Origin: an uncultured Faecalibacterium sp.
Lineage (GTDB): Bacteria; Bacillota; Clostridia; Oscillospirales; Ruminococcaceae
Assembly (NCBI GenBank): GCA_934540955.1
Contig: CAKTCY010000001.1
Location: 109,311-173,310 of the forward strand
Length of the DNA: 64,000 nt
Direction: 5' to 3'
The stretch's first letter is position 1. Every line of letters begins with the position of its first letter. A model generated the notes under the pieces. The model saw only the letters and a program-made list of their open reading frames with translations, was not told the origin of the DNA and made no database searches. The position numbers were made by a program, and so were the translations under genes. Below, one piece after another: positions 39,826-47,977 of the stretch.

Positions 39826-40997
39826 CTGAACTGAATCTGATCCTTTCTAAGAATGGTCAGGCACAGCTGGCAGATGGCAGCAGCACCCTGAACATGGGCT
39901 ATGAGGGTAACAAGAGCGTCTATGCTCTGCGCATCTCGCCTCGTGACGAATGGGCAAATCTGACCATCAGCGCCTACTGGCACACCCCGAACAAGGAGAT
40001 CACGCCTCCGGCAACTCTGTTCGCCAACAACGTGGCAAACGTCCCGGCCATCGTGACCGCAATCTCCGGCGAGGGCAAGGTGACATTCCAGGGCATTCGT
40101 GATGGCGTAATCGTCACCAGCGCAGATGTTCCTTACACCGTTGGCGAGAACAGCGGCACCGAAATGGCAGACCTTCCCGATGAGGGTAGCACCACATGGG
40201 AGCAGTTGATTGCCGCAACGCAGGCAAGTGCAGATGCAGCACGCAAGGCTCAGGCAGCAACCGAAAAGGCGGCTACTGGTCTGGAGGCTGTTCTGACTGC
40301 TTCCGCTGCTGCACACAACGGCATCTTCCGCGGTAAGAACCTGGGCTCTGCTCCCACGGAGGCGCAGCTGGCAGCCATCAAGGCGGGTATCTTTGACGAC
40401 CTGTACGTGGGTGACTACTGGGCCAATGGCGGTGTGAACTATCGTATCGGTGCGCTTGACTACTACCTGAAGTGTGGTGACACCAGTTTCGATCGTCACC
40501 ATGCGGTCATCGTACCGGACACCCAGTTGTACACCCACAACATGAACGCAACCAATACGACCGCGGGCGGCTATGTCAACAGCCTGATGCGTCTGGAAGG
40601 TCTGGCACAGGCCAAGGAAAAGGCGGTTGCAGTGTTTGGTGCAGACCATGTGCTGACCCATCGTGTCTTCCTGACCAATGCTGTGACTAACGGTAAGCCT
40701 TCTGGCGGCGCATGGTTCGATAGCGATGTGGAGCTGATGAACGAGAACATGGTCTACGGCAGCCATATCTTTGCTCCTGGCTGCGACGGCAGCACGATTC
40801 CCACGAACTATACTGTGGAGAAGAGCCAGCTGCCTCTGTTCCAGCTTGCACCGCATCTGATCTCGAACCGCCAGTGGTTCTGGCTGCGAGATGTAGTTTC
40901 GTCTGCGTCCTTCGCGTATGTGGGCATCGACGGTAATGCGTACTACGGCAACGCTTCGCATGGGCTTGGCGTTCGTCCCGCTTTCGTCATCGGCTGA
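39822..40997 (+). CDS. DGR variable protein, tail receptor-binding adhesin
   Basis: A 391-residue tail protein and target of the retroelement. Residues 1-115 are a strand-rich tail-attachment domain, 130-160 a coiled helix (ASADAARKAQAATEKAATGL), and the C-terminal part a C-type-lectin-like domain of the formylglycine-enzyme type, ending QWFWLRD... GVRPAFVIG. Residues 359-388 lie in the variable repeat; 12 of 30 differ from the template, mostly at AAC/AAT codons. It should bind the host surface, and variation should change receptor choice. Confidence 0.9.
   Translation: MTELNLILSKNGQAQLADGSSTLNMGYEGNKSVYALRISPRDEWANLTISAYWHTPNKEITPPATLFANNVANVPAIVTAISGEGKVTFQGIRDGVIVTSADVPYTVGENSGTEMADLPDEGSTTWEQLIAATQASADAARKAQAATEKAATGLEAVLTASAAAHNGIFRGKNLGSAPTEAQLAAIKAGIFDDLYVGDYWANGGVNYRIGALDYYLKCGDTSFDRHHAVIVPDTQLYTHNMNATNTTAGGYVNSLMRLEGLAQAKEKAVAVFGADHVLTHRVFLTNAVTNGKPSGGAWFDSDVELMNENMVYGSHIFAPGCDGSTIPTNYTVEKSQLPLFQLAPHLISNRQWFWLRDVVSSASFAYVGIDGNAYYGNASHGLGVRPAFVIG
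40896..40986 (+). repeat. DGR variable repeat (VR)
   Basis: Ninety-one bases aligning without gaps to the template at 41626-41716. Sixteen mismatches, all at template adenines (16 of 26 A sites; 0 of 65 others). It encodes the end of the tail adhesin. Homology stops sharply on both sides. Confidence 0.95.
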
Positions 40998-41007
40998 TCA
41001 ACCATCA

Positions 41008-41035
41008 GGCGGCCTTGTGCCGCCGTTATTTTTTG
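41008..41035 (+). terminator. Hairpin 22 bases after VR: terminator or DGR target-recognition hairpin
   Basis: Stem GGCGGC (41008-41013), loop CTTGT, GCCGCC (41019-41024), then GTTATTTTTTG. Its place, ten bases after the stop codon, fits both a terminator and the hairpin that DGRs use downstream of the VR. Confidence 0.65.
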
Positions 41036-41055
41036 TTTGAAAGAAGGATTTTTGC

Positions 41056-41601
41056 GTGTCTAATATTCCTAAAAGTAGGAGAAAAGCGACCACATTGGAT
41101 GCTTTGGCGCTGGCCCAGAACATTCGCTCTGAAATTACAACGGAGCTGATGCTGACTTTTGGGTACAGCGAAAAACGGCTGGAACAGCACATCCGTAAAG
41201 TCACGGATTATATTCAGGACGATGCGCTGCGGGAACGAGCTGCAGCTCAACTTCGGGAGACTAATCAGGACTTTAGTATGTGGTTTATTGAGAAAGAGCG
41301 GGACGAGGTTCTGAGGCTTTCTCGCGGAATATCGGCACACCTTCGGGCAGCCAATACGATCAGTCCTGTCTATATGAGTGAATTTGAGGAGCGCAGACTG
41401 CAACTGGACAAAGCGCTGGAATGTTGCAATGTGCTCCAGGACGAACTGAACTATATTGCAAAAGTTCTGCCTGCTGACAAAAACAAATACACGCGCATTG
41501 TATTGAAGCTTGAGAAAGACTTCAACCTCATTAAAAAATTGCGGCAATCTGATAACGGGCGTTTCCTACCGCACATTCAGGCAGCCGCAAAGTCCGAATA
41601 A
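41056..41601 (+). CDS. avd: DGR accessory variability determinant (Avd-like)
   Basis: A 181-residue, all-helical basic protein starting at GTG 41056 (AAGAAGGA upstream), in the fixed avd position between VR and TR. Four long helices are expected (TTLDALALAQNIRSEITTEL; EQHIRKVTDYIQD; FEERRLQLDKALECCNVLQD; KYTRIVLKLEKDFNLIKKL), as in Avd, which forms a pentameric barrel binding template RNA and reverse transcriptase. It is longer than the about 125 residues of classic Avd, with an extra C-terminal part. Confidence 0.75.
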   Translation: MSNIPKSRRKATTLDALALAQNIRSEITTELMLTFGYSEKRLEQHIRKVTDYIQDDALRERAAAQLRETNQDFSMWFIEKERDEVLRLSRGISAHLRAANTISPVYMSEFEERRLQLDKALECCNVLQDELNYIAKVLPADKNKYTRIVLKLEKDFNLIKKLRQSDNGRFLPHIQAAAKSE

Positions 41602-41625
41602 CAACAATCGGGTAGCCTTTGAAAA

Positions 41626-41716
41626 GTTTCGTCTACGTACTTCGCGAATGTGAACAACAACGGTAATGCGAACTACAACAACGCTTCGAATGAGAATGGC
41701 GTTCGTCCCGATTTCA
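41626..41716 (+). repeat. DGR template repeat (TR)
   Basis: Adenine-rich template, 730 bp from VR, in the non-coding 257-base gap between avd and the reverse transcriptase. Read in the target frame it encodes V-S-S-T-Y-F-A-N-V followed by several Asn codons (AAC/AAT), the classic form that lets A mutations reach many amino acids without stops. Confidence 0.95.
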
Positions 41717-41858
41717 CATCCGTGCATTATGGGCAGGATTCCCTGCACGGCAATGGGAAAGGAAAGGCTATCCGTTCGGGAGATGATCCCCCGATGAATG
41801 ATAACTGTGACGGTTCCGGTTACGACCGACGAACTTACAGCGCAGTTTATGAGGCAAA

Positions 41859-43085
41859 ATGAATCCTTATTACGACGCAAACGTTCTCTATGATGCGGGA
41901 GACCGCGCAATGAATGGCTCCCAGTTTAAGTATGCTTCGAAACTTTATAAGTTGAATCAGCTTCTCATCACAGCAAAATTACAGAAGGCACTTCAAAATG
42001 GAACCTACCATCCGAAAGGGAGTATGAAGTTCCGATATCGTGAGCGAGGAAAGGAACGCCTCATTTCCAGCATCGTGACCCCTGACAAGGCAGTGAATCA
42101 TGTAATTTGTGACGAGGTGCTGACTCCATATCTACAAAAGTTTCTACAGTATGACAATTCGGCATCCCAGAAGGGGAAAGGTGTAGCATTTCATCGAAGA
42201 CGTTTTGAAAATGACCTGCGTAACTACTACCGCGAAGAAGGCACGAATGAAGGGTATGTGCTCTTTATCGACTTCAGCGGGTACTATGCGAACATTCAGC
42301 ATGAACCGTGTAAGGCGGTGCTTCACGAGCTACTCGAAAAGAGTGGGCTGAGTGATGAACTTCGGCTTATCACTGAGGACTTGATGGATGAGATTTTCAA
42401 GACGTTCGAGATGGATGTCAGCCGATTCTCGGACGAGGACATTGAAGCCATGATGAATGGCAAAGTTGATCCATTTATGAACATGGGCGTGCCGAAAGAG
42501 CTTTTGACCGGTGAAAAGATGCTGGCAAAGGGAGCCGATATTGGCAACCAGCTGGCGCAAAACATTGGTATCACATTTCCTTACCGAATCGACAATTATT
42601 GCAAAATCGTCTGCGGCATGAAGCATCAAGGCCGCTATTCTGACGATATGCATATCATCCATCGGAGCAAAGAAGTGCTTCTGAAGGTTTTAGAGGGTGT
42701 CAAGGCAATCGCGGCAGAGTACGGGCTGATTCTCAATGAGAAAAAGACGCACATCTGCAAGCTTTCTGGCGAGTACCGTTACCTTCAGATGAAGTACACG
42801 TTGCTTCAAAATGGAGTGGTTGTACGAAGAATTCACCCAAAAGCAATCACAAGAGAACGCCGTAAATTAAAGGCTTATAAGCGCCTGCTGGACAAAGGAA
42901 TCGTAACCATGGAAGAAATTGATGGGTACTTTCGCTCCTGGCTCAGTGGGAACTACAAGTATATGAGCCGCGACCAAATCTACGACATGAACAGCCTGTA
43001 TGTAAAGCTGTTCGGAAGGAGTGTAACATGGAAGAAAGGGCATGGAAGGTTACGTTGGCTGATGGCACATCCCTCAGCGGCCTGA
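41859..43085 (+). CDS. DGR reverse transcriptase
   Basis: A 408-residue reverse transcriptase that copies TR RNA into mutagenised cDNA. Motif A is VLFIDFSGYYANI (Asp138), motif 4 is IGNQLAQ (228-234; DGR enzymes typically have IGNQTSQ), and the catalytic motif is RYSDDMHII (Asp262, Asp263). Motif 6/7-like GLILNEKKTHICKL and YRYLQMKYTLL follow. Full-length and apparently intact. Its 3' end overlaps the next gene by 58 bases. Confidence 0.93.
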   Translation: MNPYYDANVLYDAGDRAMNGSQFKYASKLYKLNQLLITAKLQKALQNGTYHPKGSMKFRYRERGKERLISSIVTPDKAVNHVICDEVLTPYLQKFLQYDNSASQKGKGVAFHRRRFENDLRNYYREEGTNEGYVLFIDFSGYYANIQHEPCKAVLHELLEKSGLSDELRLITEDLMDEIFKTFEMDVSRFSDEDIEAMMNGKVDPFMNMGVPKELLTGEKMLAKGADIGNQLAQNIGITFPYRIDNYCKIVCGMKHQGRYSDDMHIIHRSKEVLLKVLEGVKAIAAEYGLILNEKKTHICKLSGEYRYLQMKYTLLQNGVVVRRIHPKAITRERRKLKAYKRLLDKGIVTMEEIDGYFRSWLSGNYKYMSRDQIYDMNSLYVKLFGRSVTWKKGHGRLRWLMAHPSAA

Positions 43086-43336
43086 AGCTGAACGGTAACA
43101 ACTTCATCAGTACCACCGAAGTCACCGAGGAGATGTTCGAGGACAATCTGGCAGAGGTGACCATCGAAGGCGGCGACACCATCGAGAAGCATGAGAACAT
43201 GGAGCTGGTGCAGATCAGCAAGATGGGCGAAGAGTGGTGGTTCATCCTGCGGGATATTCCGGCAGAGGAACTGGAGCAGATGGCTCTGAAGGCACAGCTG
43301 GACTATCTGAGCATGATGGTTGATCCCGAGCTGTAA
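43028..43336 (+). CDS. Small protein after the retroelement
   Basis: A 102-residue acidic protein (MEERAWKVTLADGTSLSGLK...), starting inside the reverse transcriptase gene after GGAAGGAG. Strand-rich first half, helical end (EELEQMALKAQLDYLSMMVD). Common in the tail-lysis interval of Clostridia phages; function unknown. It belongs to the tail/lysis operon rather than obviously to the DGR. Confidence 0.65.
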   Translation: MEERAWKVTLADGTSLSGLKLNGNNFISTTEVTEEMFEDNLAEVTIEGGDTIEKHENMELVQISKMGEEWWFILRDIPAEELEQMALKAQLDYLSMMVDPEL

Positions 43337-43349
43337 GGAGGAATTCAAA

Positions 43350-43625
43350 ATGGCAAATCACAGCAAGAAGTTCGATGATGTGCGTTCCTACTACAAGTAC
43401 CATATGTGGAAGAAGCGGCAGGTCGTGAATGCCGTGAAACAGGGCTGGATCACGGAGTACGAGTACGAAGAGATCACCGGCGAAAGCTATCCTGTACAGA
43501 AAGAGGAAGAAGTGGTCGTGGCAGCTGCGCCGGTTACTGAGGCTCCTCAGGTTCCTGTTGCGGCAGAGACCGAGGGTAACGCTGAGGCTGCAAGCGAGGA
43601 AGCAGATGTGACCTCCGAGGAATAA
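43350..43625 (+). CDS. XkdX-like small tail-region protein
   Basis: A 91-residue protein. KYHMWKKRQVVNAVKQGWIT followed by EYEYEEITGE is the XkdX pattern (short helical unit ending EEY..ITG). The C-terminal 40 residues are Ala/Glu/Val-rich and look disordered. It starts at ATG 43350 inside a TTCAAAATGG word with GGAGG. Function unknown; it lies between tail fibre and lysis genes as usual. Confidence 0.75.
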   Translation: MANHSKKFDDVRSYYKYHMWKKRQVVNAVKQGWITEYEYEEITGESYPVQKEEEVVVAAAPVTEAPQVPVAAETEGNAEAASEEADVTSEE

Positions 43626-43634
43626 GGAGGGCGT

Positions 43635-44051
43635 ATGAGCATCGAAGCATATTCTCTTCTGAAGAACGGCAACCTGAAGCTCTCGGAACACTTCAAAGTC
43701 CGGGAGTTTTATTGTCGAGACGGCTCTGACCCGATTTTCGTGGATACAGAGCTTGTGGAGATTCTGGAGAAGATTCGTACCCACTTCAACAAGCCTGTGA
43801 CCATCACGAGTGCATTCCGCACGGCAAGCTGGAACGCTAAACAGAAGAATGCCGCCAAGTACAGCCAGCACCTCTATGGCAAGGCGGCGGACATTCAGGT
43901 GCAGGGCATCAGCGTGGAGCAGGTCTATGCCTATGCGGACAAGTTGCTTGCAGGCAGGGGAGGTGTGGGCATCTATCCTCCCGGCCTTGGCAGAGCGAAC
44001 GGCTGGGTGCACGTGGATGTGCGCAAAGAAAAGAGCCGATGGAGGGGGTGA
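43635..44051 (+). CDS. Endolysin, M15 peptidase type
   Basis: A 138-residue cell-wall peptidase. Zinc-site residues fit the M15_3 family: SQHLYGKAADIQV (HxxGxxxD) and WVHVDVR (final His). ITSAFRTASWNAK precedes them, and residues 1-45 (LSEHFKVREFYCRDGSDP) form the family's usual lead-in. It probably cuts peptidoglycan cross-bridges at host lysis. No signal peptide, so it needs the holins downstream. Confidence 0.88.
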   Translation: MSIEAYSLLKNGNLKLSEHFKVREFYCRDGSDPIFVDTELVEILEKIRTHFNKPVTITSAFRTASWNAKQKNAAKYSQHLYGKAADIQVQGISVEQVYAYADKLLAGRGGVGIYPPGLGRANGWVHVDVRKEKSRWRG

Positions 44052-44057
44052 GCACCA

Positions 44058-44363
44058 ATGCAGAGTATTCTTTCCTTCATCAGCGCTCACTGGATGGAGT
44101 GGGCAATCGGATTGCTTAGTTTTGGCTGGGGCTATCTTATCAAAAAGATGACCGAGTACAAAAACATCAAGGACGGTCTGCTCGCTATCATGCATGACCG
44201 ACTGTATCAAATGTGCACCTTCTTCCTCAAAGAGGGGTACATTGACACGGCGGCATTAAAAAATCTCGAATACCTTTATAGTAGTTATCATGCTCTTGGC
44301 GGAAACGGGACTGGCACAGAGCTGTACACCCGCGCCAAGGGTCTGCCGATCAAGGAGGACTAA
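44058..44363 (+). CDS. Membrane protein of the lysis module
   Basis: A 101-residue protein with one N-terminal hydrophobic span (WMEWAIGLLSFGWGYLI) and a soluble helical rest (MTEYKNIKDGLLAIMHDRLY). It resembles small phage lysis-region membrane proteins coupled with holins. Holin or holin-regulator function is inferred from position between endolysin and a holin. Confidence 0.65.
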   Translation: MQSILSFISAHWMEWAIGLLSFGWGYLIKKMTEYKNIKDGLLAIMHDRLYQMCTFFLKEGYIDTAALKNLEYLYSSYHALGGNGTGTELYTRAKGLPIKED

Positions 44364-44366
44364 CAT

Positions 44367-44636
44367 ATGAATGCGCATATTGTAACGAACCGCAGCATCT
44401 CGGCTGGCACCATCGCACGAACTGCTGTTCTGCTGCTGGCCCTGACCAACCAGGTGCTCTCTGCTCTGGGCAAGCCGGTTCTTCCTATCGAAAGTGCTCA
44501 GCTGGAGCAGTTGGTAAGTGTCGGCATCACGACCGTGGCTTCTCTCGTGGCCTGGTGGAAGAACAACTCGTTCACACAGGAGGCTCTGGCTGCCGATGTG
44601 GAATACGAGCGCCAGCGGAAGCTGAACGGCAAATAA
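44367..44636 (+). CDS. Holin, SPP1 family
   Basis: An 89-residue protein with two hydrophobic spans (TIARTAVLLLALTNQVLSAL and QLVSVGITTVASLVAWW) and a charged C-terminal helix, the layout of phi-SPP1-type holins that open the membrane to the endolysin. IESAQLEQLV and WWKNNSFTQEA fit the family well. An imperfect hairpin follows the stop codon (44639-44672). Confidence 0.85.
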   Translation: MNAHIVTNRSISAGTIARTAVLLLALTNQVLSALGKPVLPIESAQLEQLVSVGITTVASLVAWWKNNSFTQEALAADVEYERQRKLNGK

Positions 44637-44689
44637 AAACGGCCTCTGGAAGTGCTAGTTCCAAAGACCGTGTGAAAGTTACATCCTAA

Positions 44690-44815
44690 TTATTTTTCGT
44701 ATGCTGCAAAGCCGGTAAGCATAGCTTCACGCAGCTGCTCATACGTCATAACTTCGGACATAACCTGCTCCATATTGTCAGCAAAGAGCAGGAGAGCCTT
44801 AGAAATAGGTTCCAT
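44690..44815 (-). CDS. Small protein convergent to the lysis genes
   Basis: A 41-residue protein on the - strand with a strong ribosome site (CGGAGGTGA) placed seven bases before its ATG. It reads MEPISKALLLFADNMEQVMS and ends LTGFAAYEK; one helix followed by a short amphipathic segment. It is likely expressed in the lysogen near the attachment site. Function unknown. Confidence 0.6.
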   Translation of the reverse strand: MEPISKALLLFADNMEQVMSEVMTYEQLREAMLTGFAAYEK

Positions 44816-45271
44816 TTGATTCACCTCCGTTCGCTATAAAGATTTTTCGTTTGTCTTTTCTTTATCTCTTTTCGGAAATAGTGTATCACGTGATAAAAAT
44901 GGATTCAATTAACGGGATGTTAAAAGTTTATGACGTATTTATACAAGATAGGTAAAACCAGAAAATGGACAAGCACATGAATCCAAACTGAATGTTTTTC
45001 TGGTTTTTCCTGAATAAGTTTCATCTGACACTCATCGTTGACCCGATAGGTCTGTTTTAGATTGGAGTGGCCGGTAAGATGAAGAAAGACCCTGTGATAT
45101 TTACGCTGGTCCTCTAGGGCTGCCATGAAAATTACAGGGTCTTTTATTTTTGCCCCCGGAAAATGTTGCAATTTGAGTGTAGAAGTCGTATACTGGTAAC
45201 ACAATAAATCATTTGCACGCGCACCGATAAATACAGAGATTTTTGACTGAATTTATTGCCTACCTATTGTA
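44816..45271. other. AT-rich non-coding end of the prophage (attR region)
   Basis: No convincing gene; a 94-codon - strand frame has no ribosome site. Long complementary arms (AGACCCTGT near 45088, ACAGGGTCT near 45135) followed by TTTTATTTTT form a terminator that isolates the prophage from the host. The last bases before the Spo0A coding fragment (about 45,250-45,275) must contain the attachment core, whose limits cannot be drawn without the left end. Confidence 0.6.
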
Positions 45272-45565
45272 TATCAGTTCCTGCGGGATGCCATCCTGCT
45301 CACCATGAACGAGCCGGAGTACATCAACGCCGTGACTAAGCGTCTGTACCCGGAAATTGCCAAGAAAAACGGCACCACCGCCAGTCGCGTGGAGCGCGCC
45401 ATCCGCCACGCCATCGAGGTTGCATGGGACAGGGGAGACGTGGATACCCTCAACAGCTATTTCGGCTATACCATCCATAACCTGCGGGGCAAGCCTACGA
45501 ACAGCGAGTTCATCGCAATGATTGCCGATAAAATGCGGCTGGATAAGCGGCAGAGGGTGGGGTAA
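45251..45565 (+). pseudogene. spo0A: spo0A, 3' fragment cut by prophage insertion
   Basis: An open frame that from about 45272 reads [20 protein letters not shown] and continues through [32 protein letters not shown] and [19 protein letters not shown]: the Spo0A DNA-binding domain without its first helix. The receiver domain and linker that should precede it are replaced by phage DNA. ATG 45305 could start a truncated product, but no ribosome site is seen. Excision of the prophage should restore the gene. Confidence 0.9.
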
Positions 45566-45703
45566 CAGCCAATAAAAACAGGGATGAACATACAATTGTA
45601 AAAAGCATGGGATAACGTGAGGCTTCATCTGAAAAAGGTGGAGCCTTTTCTCTTTGCATTTTCCCTCCCATCTGGTACAATGGTGCAGAAGGGAAGTGAC
45701 GAA

Positions 45704-46423
45704 ATGCCGGAAGTGGATGCGATCCGTGCGCAGCTGCTTGCGCTGCAGGATAAGGAATATCAGGTCTTTTACAGCCGCCTGATGCCCACCCTGCCGCCGG
45801 AAACGGTGATCGGGGTGCGGGTGCCGCTGCTGCGCAGGCTGGCAAAGCAGCTGGCAGACACCCCGGAAGCGGAGGCGTTTGTGCAATGCCTGCCGCATTT
45901 TTATTATGAAGAAAACGCTCTCCACGCCTTTCTGCTGGAGCCTGTCCGGGACTATGGCGCAGCGCTGGCGGCTGCCGAGCGGTTTTTACCCTATGTGGAT
46001 AACTGGGCAGTCTGCGACAGCTTCAGCCCCAAGGTGTTCGCGCAGCATAAGCCGGAGCTGCTGTCCGCCATCCGGCGCTGGCTGGGCTCTGACCAAGTGT
46101 ATACCGTGCGCTACGGGATCGGGATGCTGATGCGGTATTATCTGGATGATGCCTTTAGATCGGAATATCTGGCTTGGGTGGCGGCGGTGCACAGCAGGGA
46201 ATACTATGTCAATATGATGCGGGCATGGTATTTTGCCACTGCACTGGCAAAGCAGCCAGCAGCGGCGCTGCCGTGGCTGACCGAAAAGCGGCTGGACGTG
46301 TGGACGCACAACAAGACCATCCAGAAAGCAGTAGAAAGCCGCCGCATCGCCCCGGAGCAAAAGCAGGCGTTGCGGGCGCTGCGCATCTGTTCACAAAAGC
46401 TTTGCGAAGAACGGCGCGTTTGA
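45704..46423 (+). CDS. AlkD-like DNA alkylation repair protein
   Basis: A 239-residue HEAT-like helical protein. VIGVRVPLLRRLAKQLADTP, HFYYEENALHAFLLEPVRDY, FLPYVDNWAVCDSFSPKVF and TVRYGIGMLMRYYLDDAF match the DNA alkylation repair (AlkD) family, which removes bulky alkylated bases. ATG 45704 follows GAAGGGAAGTG; an in-frame ATG at 45680 is possible. It is the first complete chromosomal gene beside the prophage. The 138-base gap before it shows no clear promoter. Confidence 0.8.
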   Translation: MPEVDAIRAQLLALQDKEYQVFYSRLMPTLPPETVIGVRVPLLRRLAKQLADTPEAEAFVQCLPHFYYEENALHAFLLEPVRDYGAALAAAERFLPYVDNWAVCDSFSPKVFAQHKPELLSAIRRWLGSDQVYTVRYGIGMLMRYYLDDAFRSEYLAWVAAVHSREYYVNMMRAWYFATALAKQPAAALPWLTEKRLDVWTHNKTIQKAVESRRIAPEQKQALRALRICSQKLCEERRV

Positions 46424-46426
46424 CTG

Positions 46427-46455
46427 TTTACATTGCGGCGAATTTATTGTAAAAT
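46427..46455 (+). promoter_or_regulatory. Promoter of the pyrH operon
   Basis: TTTACA (46427-46432), 17-base spacer, TAAAAT (46450-46455), about 60 bases before pyrH. Confidence 0.65.
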
Positions 46456-46515
46456 AGAGTATAGCAAAACTGCCGGGGCTGTCCGGCGAAAGATAAAACA
46501 GGTGGTGTTTGGATT

Positions 46516-47226
46516 ATGGCATTGAAATATAAGCGTATCCTTTTAAAGATCAGCGGCGAGGCGCTGGGCGGCGAAAAGGGCATGGGCTTTGACGAGCCCA
46601 CCATGGACGCCATTTGCGGCGGCGTAAAAAAGGCACACGAGCTGGGCGTGCAGATCGGCATCGTTGTGGGCGGCGGCAACTTCTGGCGCGGCCGCTCCAG
46701 CGGTAAAATGGAGCGCACGCTGGCCGATAAGATCGGTATGCTGGCTACTGTGATGAACGCACTGGCTGTCTCTGATAAGCTGGAGCAGTTGGGCGTGCCC
46801 ACCGAGGTGTTCACCTCGATCACCATGCCGCAGGTGGCCCCTGCCTTTACCCGCAAGGACGCTCTGCGCGCCATGGACGAGGGTAAGATCGCTGTGTTCG
46901 GCGGCGGCACCGGCAACCCCTTCTTCTCTACCGATACGGCTACCGCCCTGCGCGCCGTGGAGGTGAGCGCCGATGTGATGTTCAAGGCAACTATGGTGGA
47001 CGGCGTTTACGATAAGGACCCCCACAAGTACCCGGATGCCAAAAAGTACGATACCCTTACCTTTACCAAGGTGCTGGAGGATCAGCTGGCCGTTATGGAC
47101 GGCACCGCAGCTACTCTGTGCCGCGACAACAAGCTGCCCATTCTGGTGTTTGACCTGGCCGACCCGGATAACATCGCACGGGCTGTGCAGGGCGAGAACG
47201 TGGGCACGCTGGTTTACGAGGGCTGA
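46516..47226 (+). CDS. pyrH: UMP kinase
   Basis: A 236-residue kinase converting UMP to UDP in pyrimidine synthesis. KRILLKISGEALGGEKGMGF, VVGGGNFWRGRS and AVFGGGTGNPFFSTDTATAL are classic PyrH glycine-rich motifs; MVDGVYDKDPHKYPDAKKYD follows. Full length. First gene of the pyrH-frr-uppS-cdsA-dxr-rseP-ispG-polC cluster of Firmicutes. Confidence 0.97.
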   Translation: MALKYKRILLKISGEALGGEKGMGFDEPTMDAICGGVKKAHELGVQIGIVVGGGNFWRGRSSGKMERTLADKIGMLATVMNALAVSDKLEQLGVPTEVFTSITMPQVAPAFTRKDALRAMDEGKIAVFGGGTGNPFFSTDTATALRAVEVSADVMFKATMVDGVYDKDPHKYPDAKKYDTLTFTKVLEDQLAVMDGTAATLCRDNKLPILVFDLADPDNIARAVQGENVGTLVYEG

Positions 47227-47329
47227 GCATAGCACCCCGGTGCAACTGCATACGATTGGATAGAGCAGCAGCGGCGCAGTGCGCTGCCTGCATGGATCAA
47301 TAGAATAAAGAAACAGGAGAACAACGACA

Positions 47330-47884
47330 ATGAGCAGCAACACCAAGGTTTTCGAAGATAAGATGAAGAGTTCTGTGGAGCACCTGAGCCGCGAGCTGGC
47401 CGCTGTGCGCGCAGGCCGTGCAAACCCCGCCGTGCTGGATAAGGTGCTTGTGGATTACTACGGTGCACCCACGCCCATCCAGCAGGTGGCCGCTGTGGCC
47501 GTCTCTGAGGCACGCACCCTTACCATCACCCCTTGGGACCGCACCCTGCTGCGTCCCATCAGCAAGGCGATCATGGCCAGCGATGTGGGCATCAACCCCA
47601 TTGATGACGGCGTTACCATCCGCCTGAACTTCCCCGCACCCAACGAGGAGCGCCGCAAGCAGCTGGCCAAGGAGGTCTCCAAGCTGGGCGAGGACGCCAA
47701 GGTGGCTGTGCGCAACGTGCGCCGCGACGCCATGGATAAGGCCAAGGCTATGAAGAAGGCCGGCGAGCTGACCGAGGACACCCAGAAGACCATGGAAGAG
47801 GATGTCCAGAAGCTGACCGATAAGTATATCAAGAACATTGATGCTGCCGTGGAAGAAAAGCAGAAGGAGATCATGGCCGTCTGA
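47330..47884 (+). CDS. frr: Ribosome recycling factor
   Basis: A 184-residue protein that with EF-G splits post-termination ribosomes. The signatures LAAVRAGRANPAVLDKVLVD, YYGAPTPIQQVA and RPISKAIMASDVGINPIDDG, plus the helical hinge VRNVRRDAMDKAKAMKKAGE, are all present. AGGAG ribosome site; normal length. Confidence 0.97.
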   Translation: MSSNTKVFEDKMKSSVEHLSRELAAVRAGRANPAVLDKVLVDYYGAPTPIQQVAAVAVSEARTLTITPWDRTLLRPISKAIMASDVGINPIDDGVTIRLNFPAPNEERRKQLAKEVSKLGEDAKVAVRNVRRDAMDKAKAMKKAGELTEDTQKTMEEDVQKLTDKYIKNIDAAVEEKQKEIMAV

Positions 47885-47977
47885 TCCGCAGCACACAATA
47901 ACAACTGGGAGGTGCCGTGCGCTGGTGAAAGGTGCGCGGCACTTTTTGCAGGGCAGCCCTGCTGCCGGGAGGTATAA

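Larger units (their letters stand above)
1..45271. mobile_element. Siphovirus prophage, right part, integrated in spo0A
   Basis: The region carries a replication module, a packaging/head/tail module, a retroelement and a lysis module in the order usual for HK97-like long-tailed phages. Nearly all genes are on the + strand with overlapping starts and stops. It ends abruptly at a Spo0A C-terminal coding fragment, which marks the right attachment junction. No integrase, repressor or left junction is visible, so the element extends past the left edge. The exact core of the attachment site cannot be read from one end alone. Confidence 0.93.

Noticed and set aside
41650..41862. A 70-codon + frame through the TR (MNNNGNANYNN...)
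   Set aside because: This is the template repeat read in the target's frame, not a gene; no ribosome site.
44920..45204. A 94-codon - strand frame near the attachment site
   Set aside because: No ribosome site; overlaps the prophage terminator hairpin; no domain signal.
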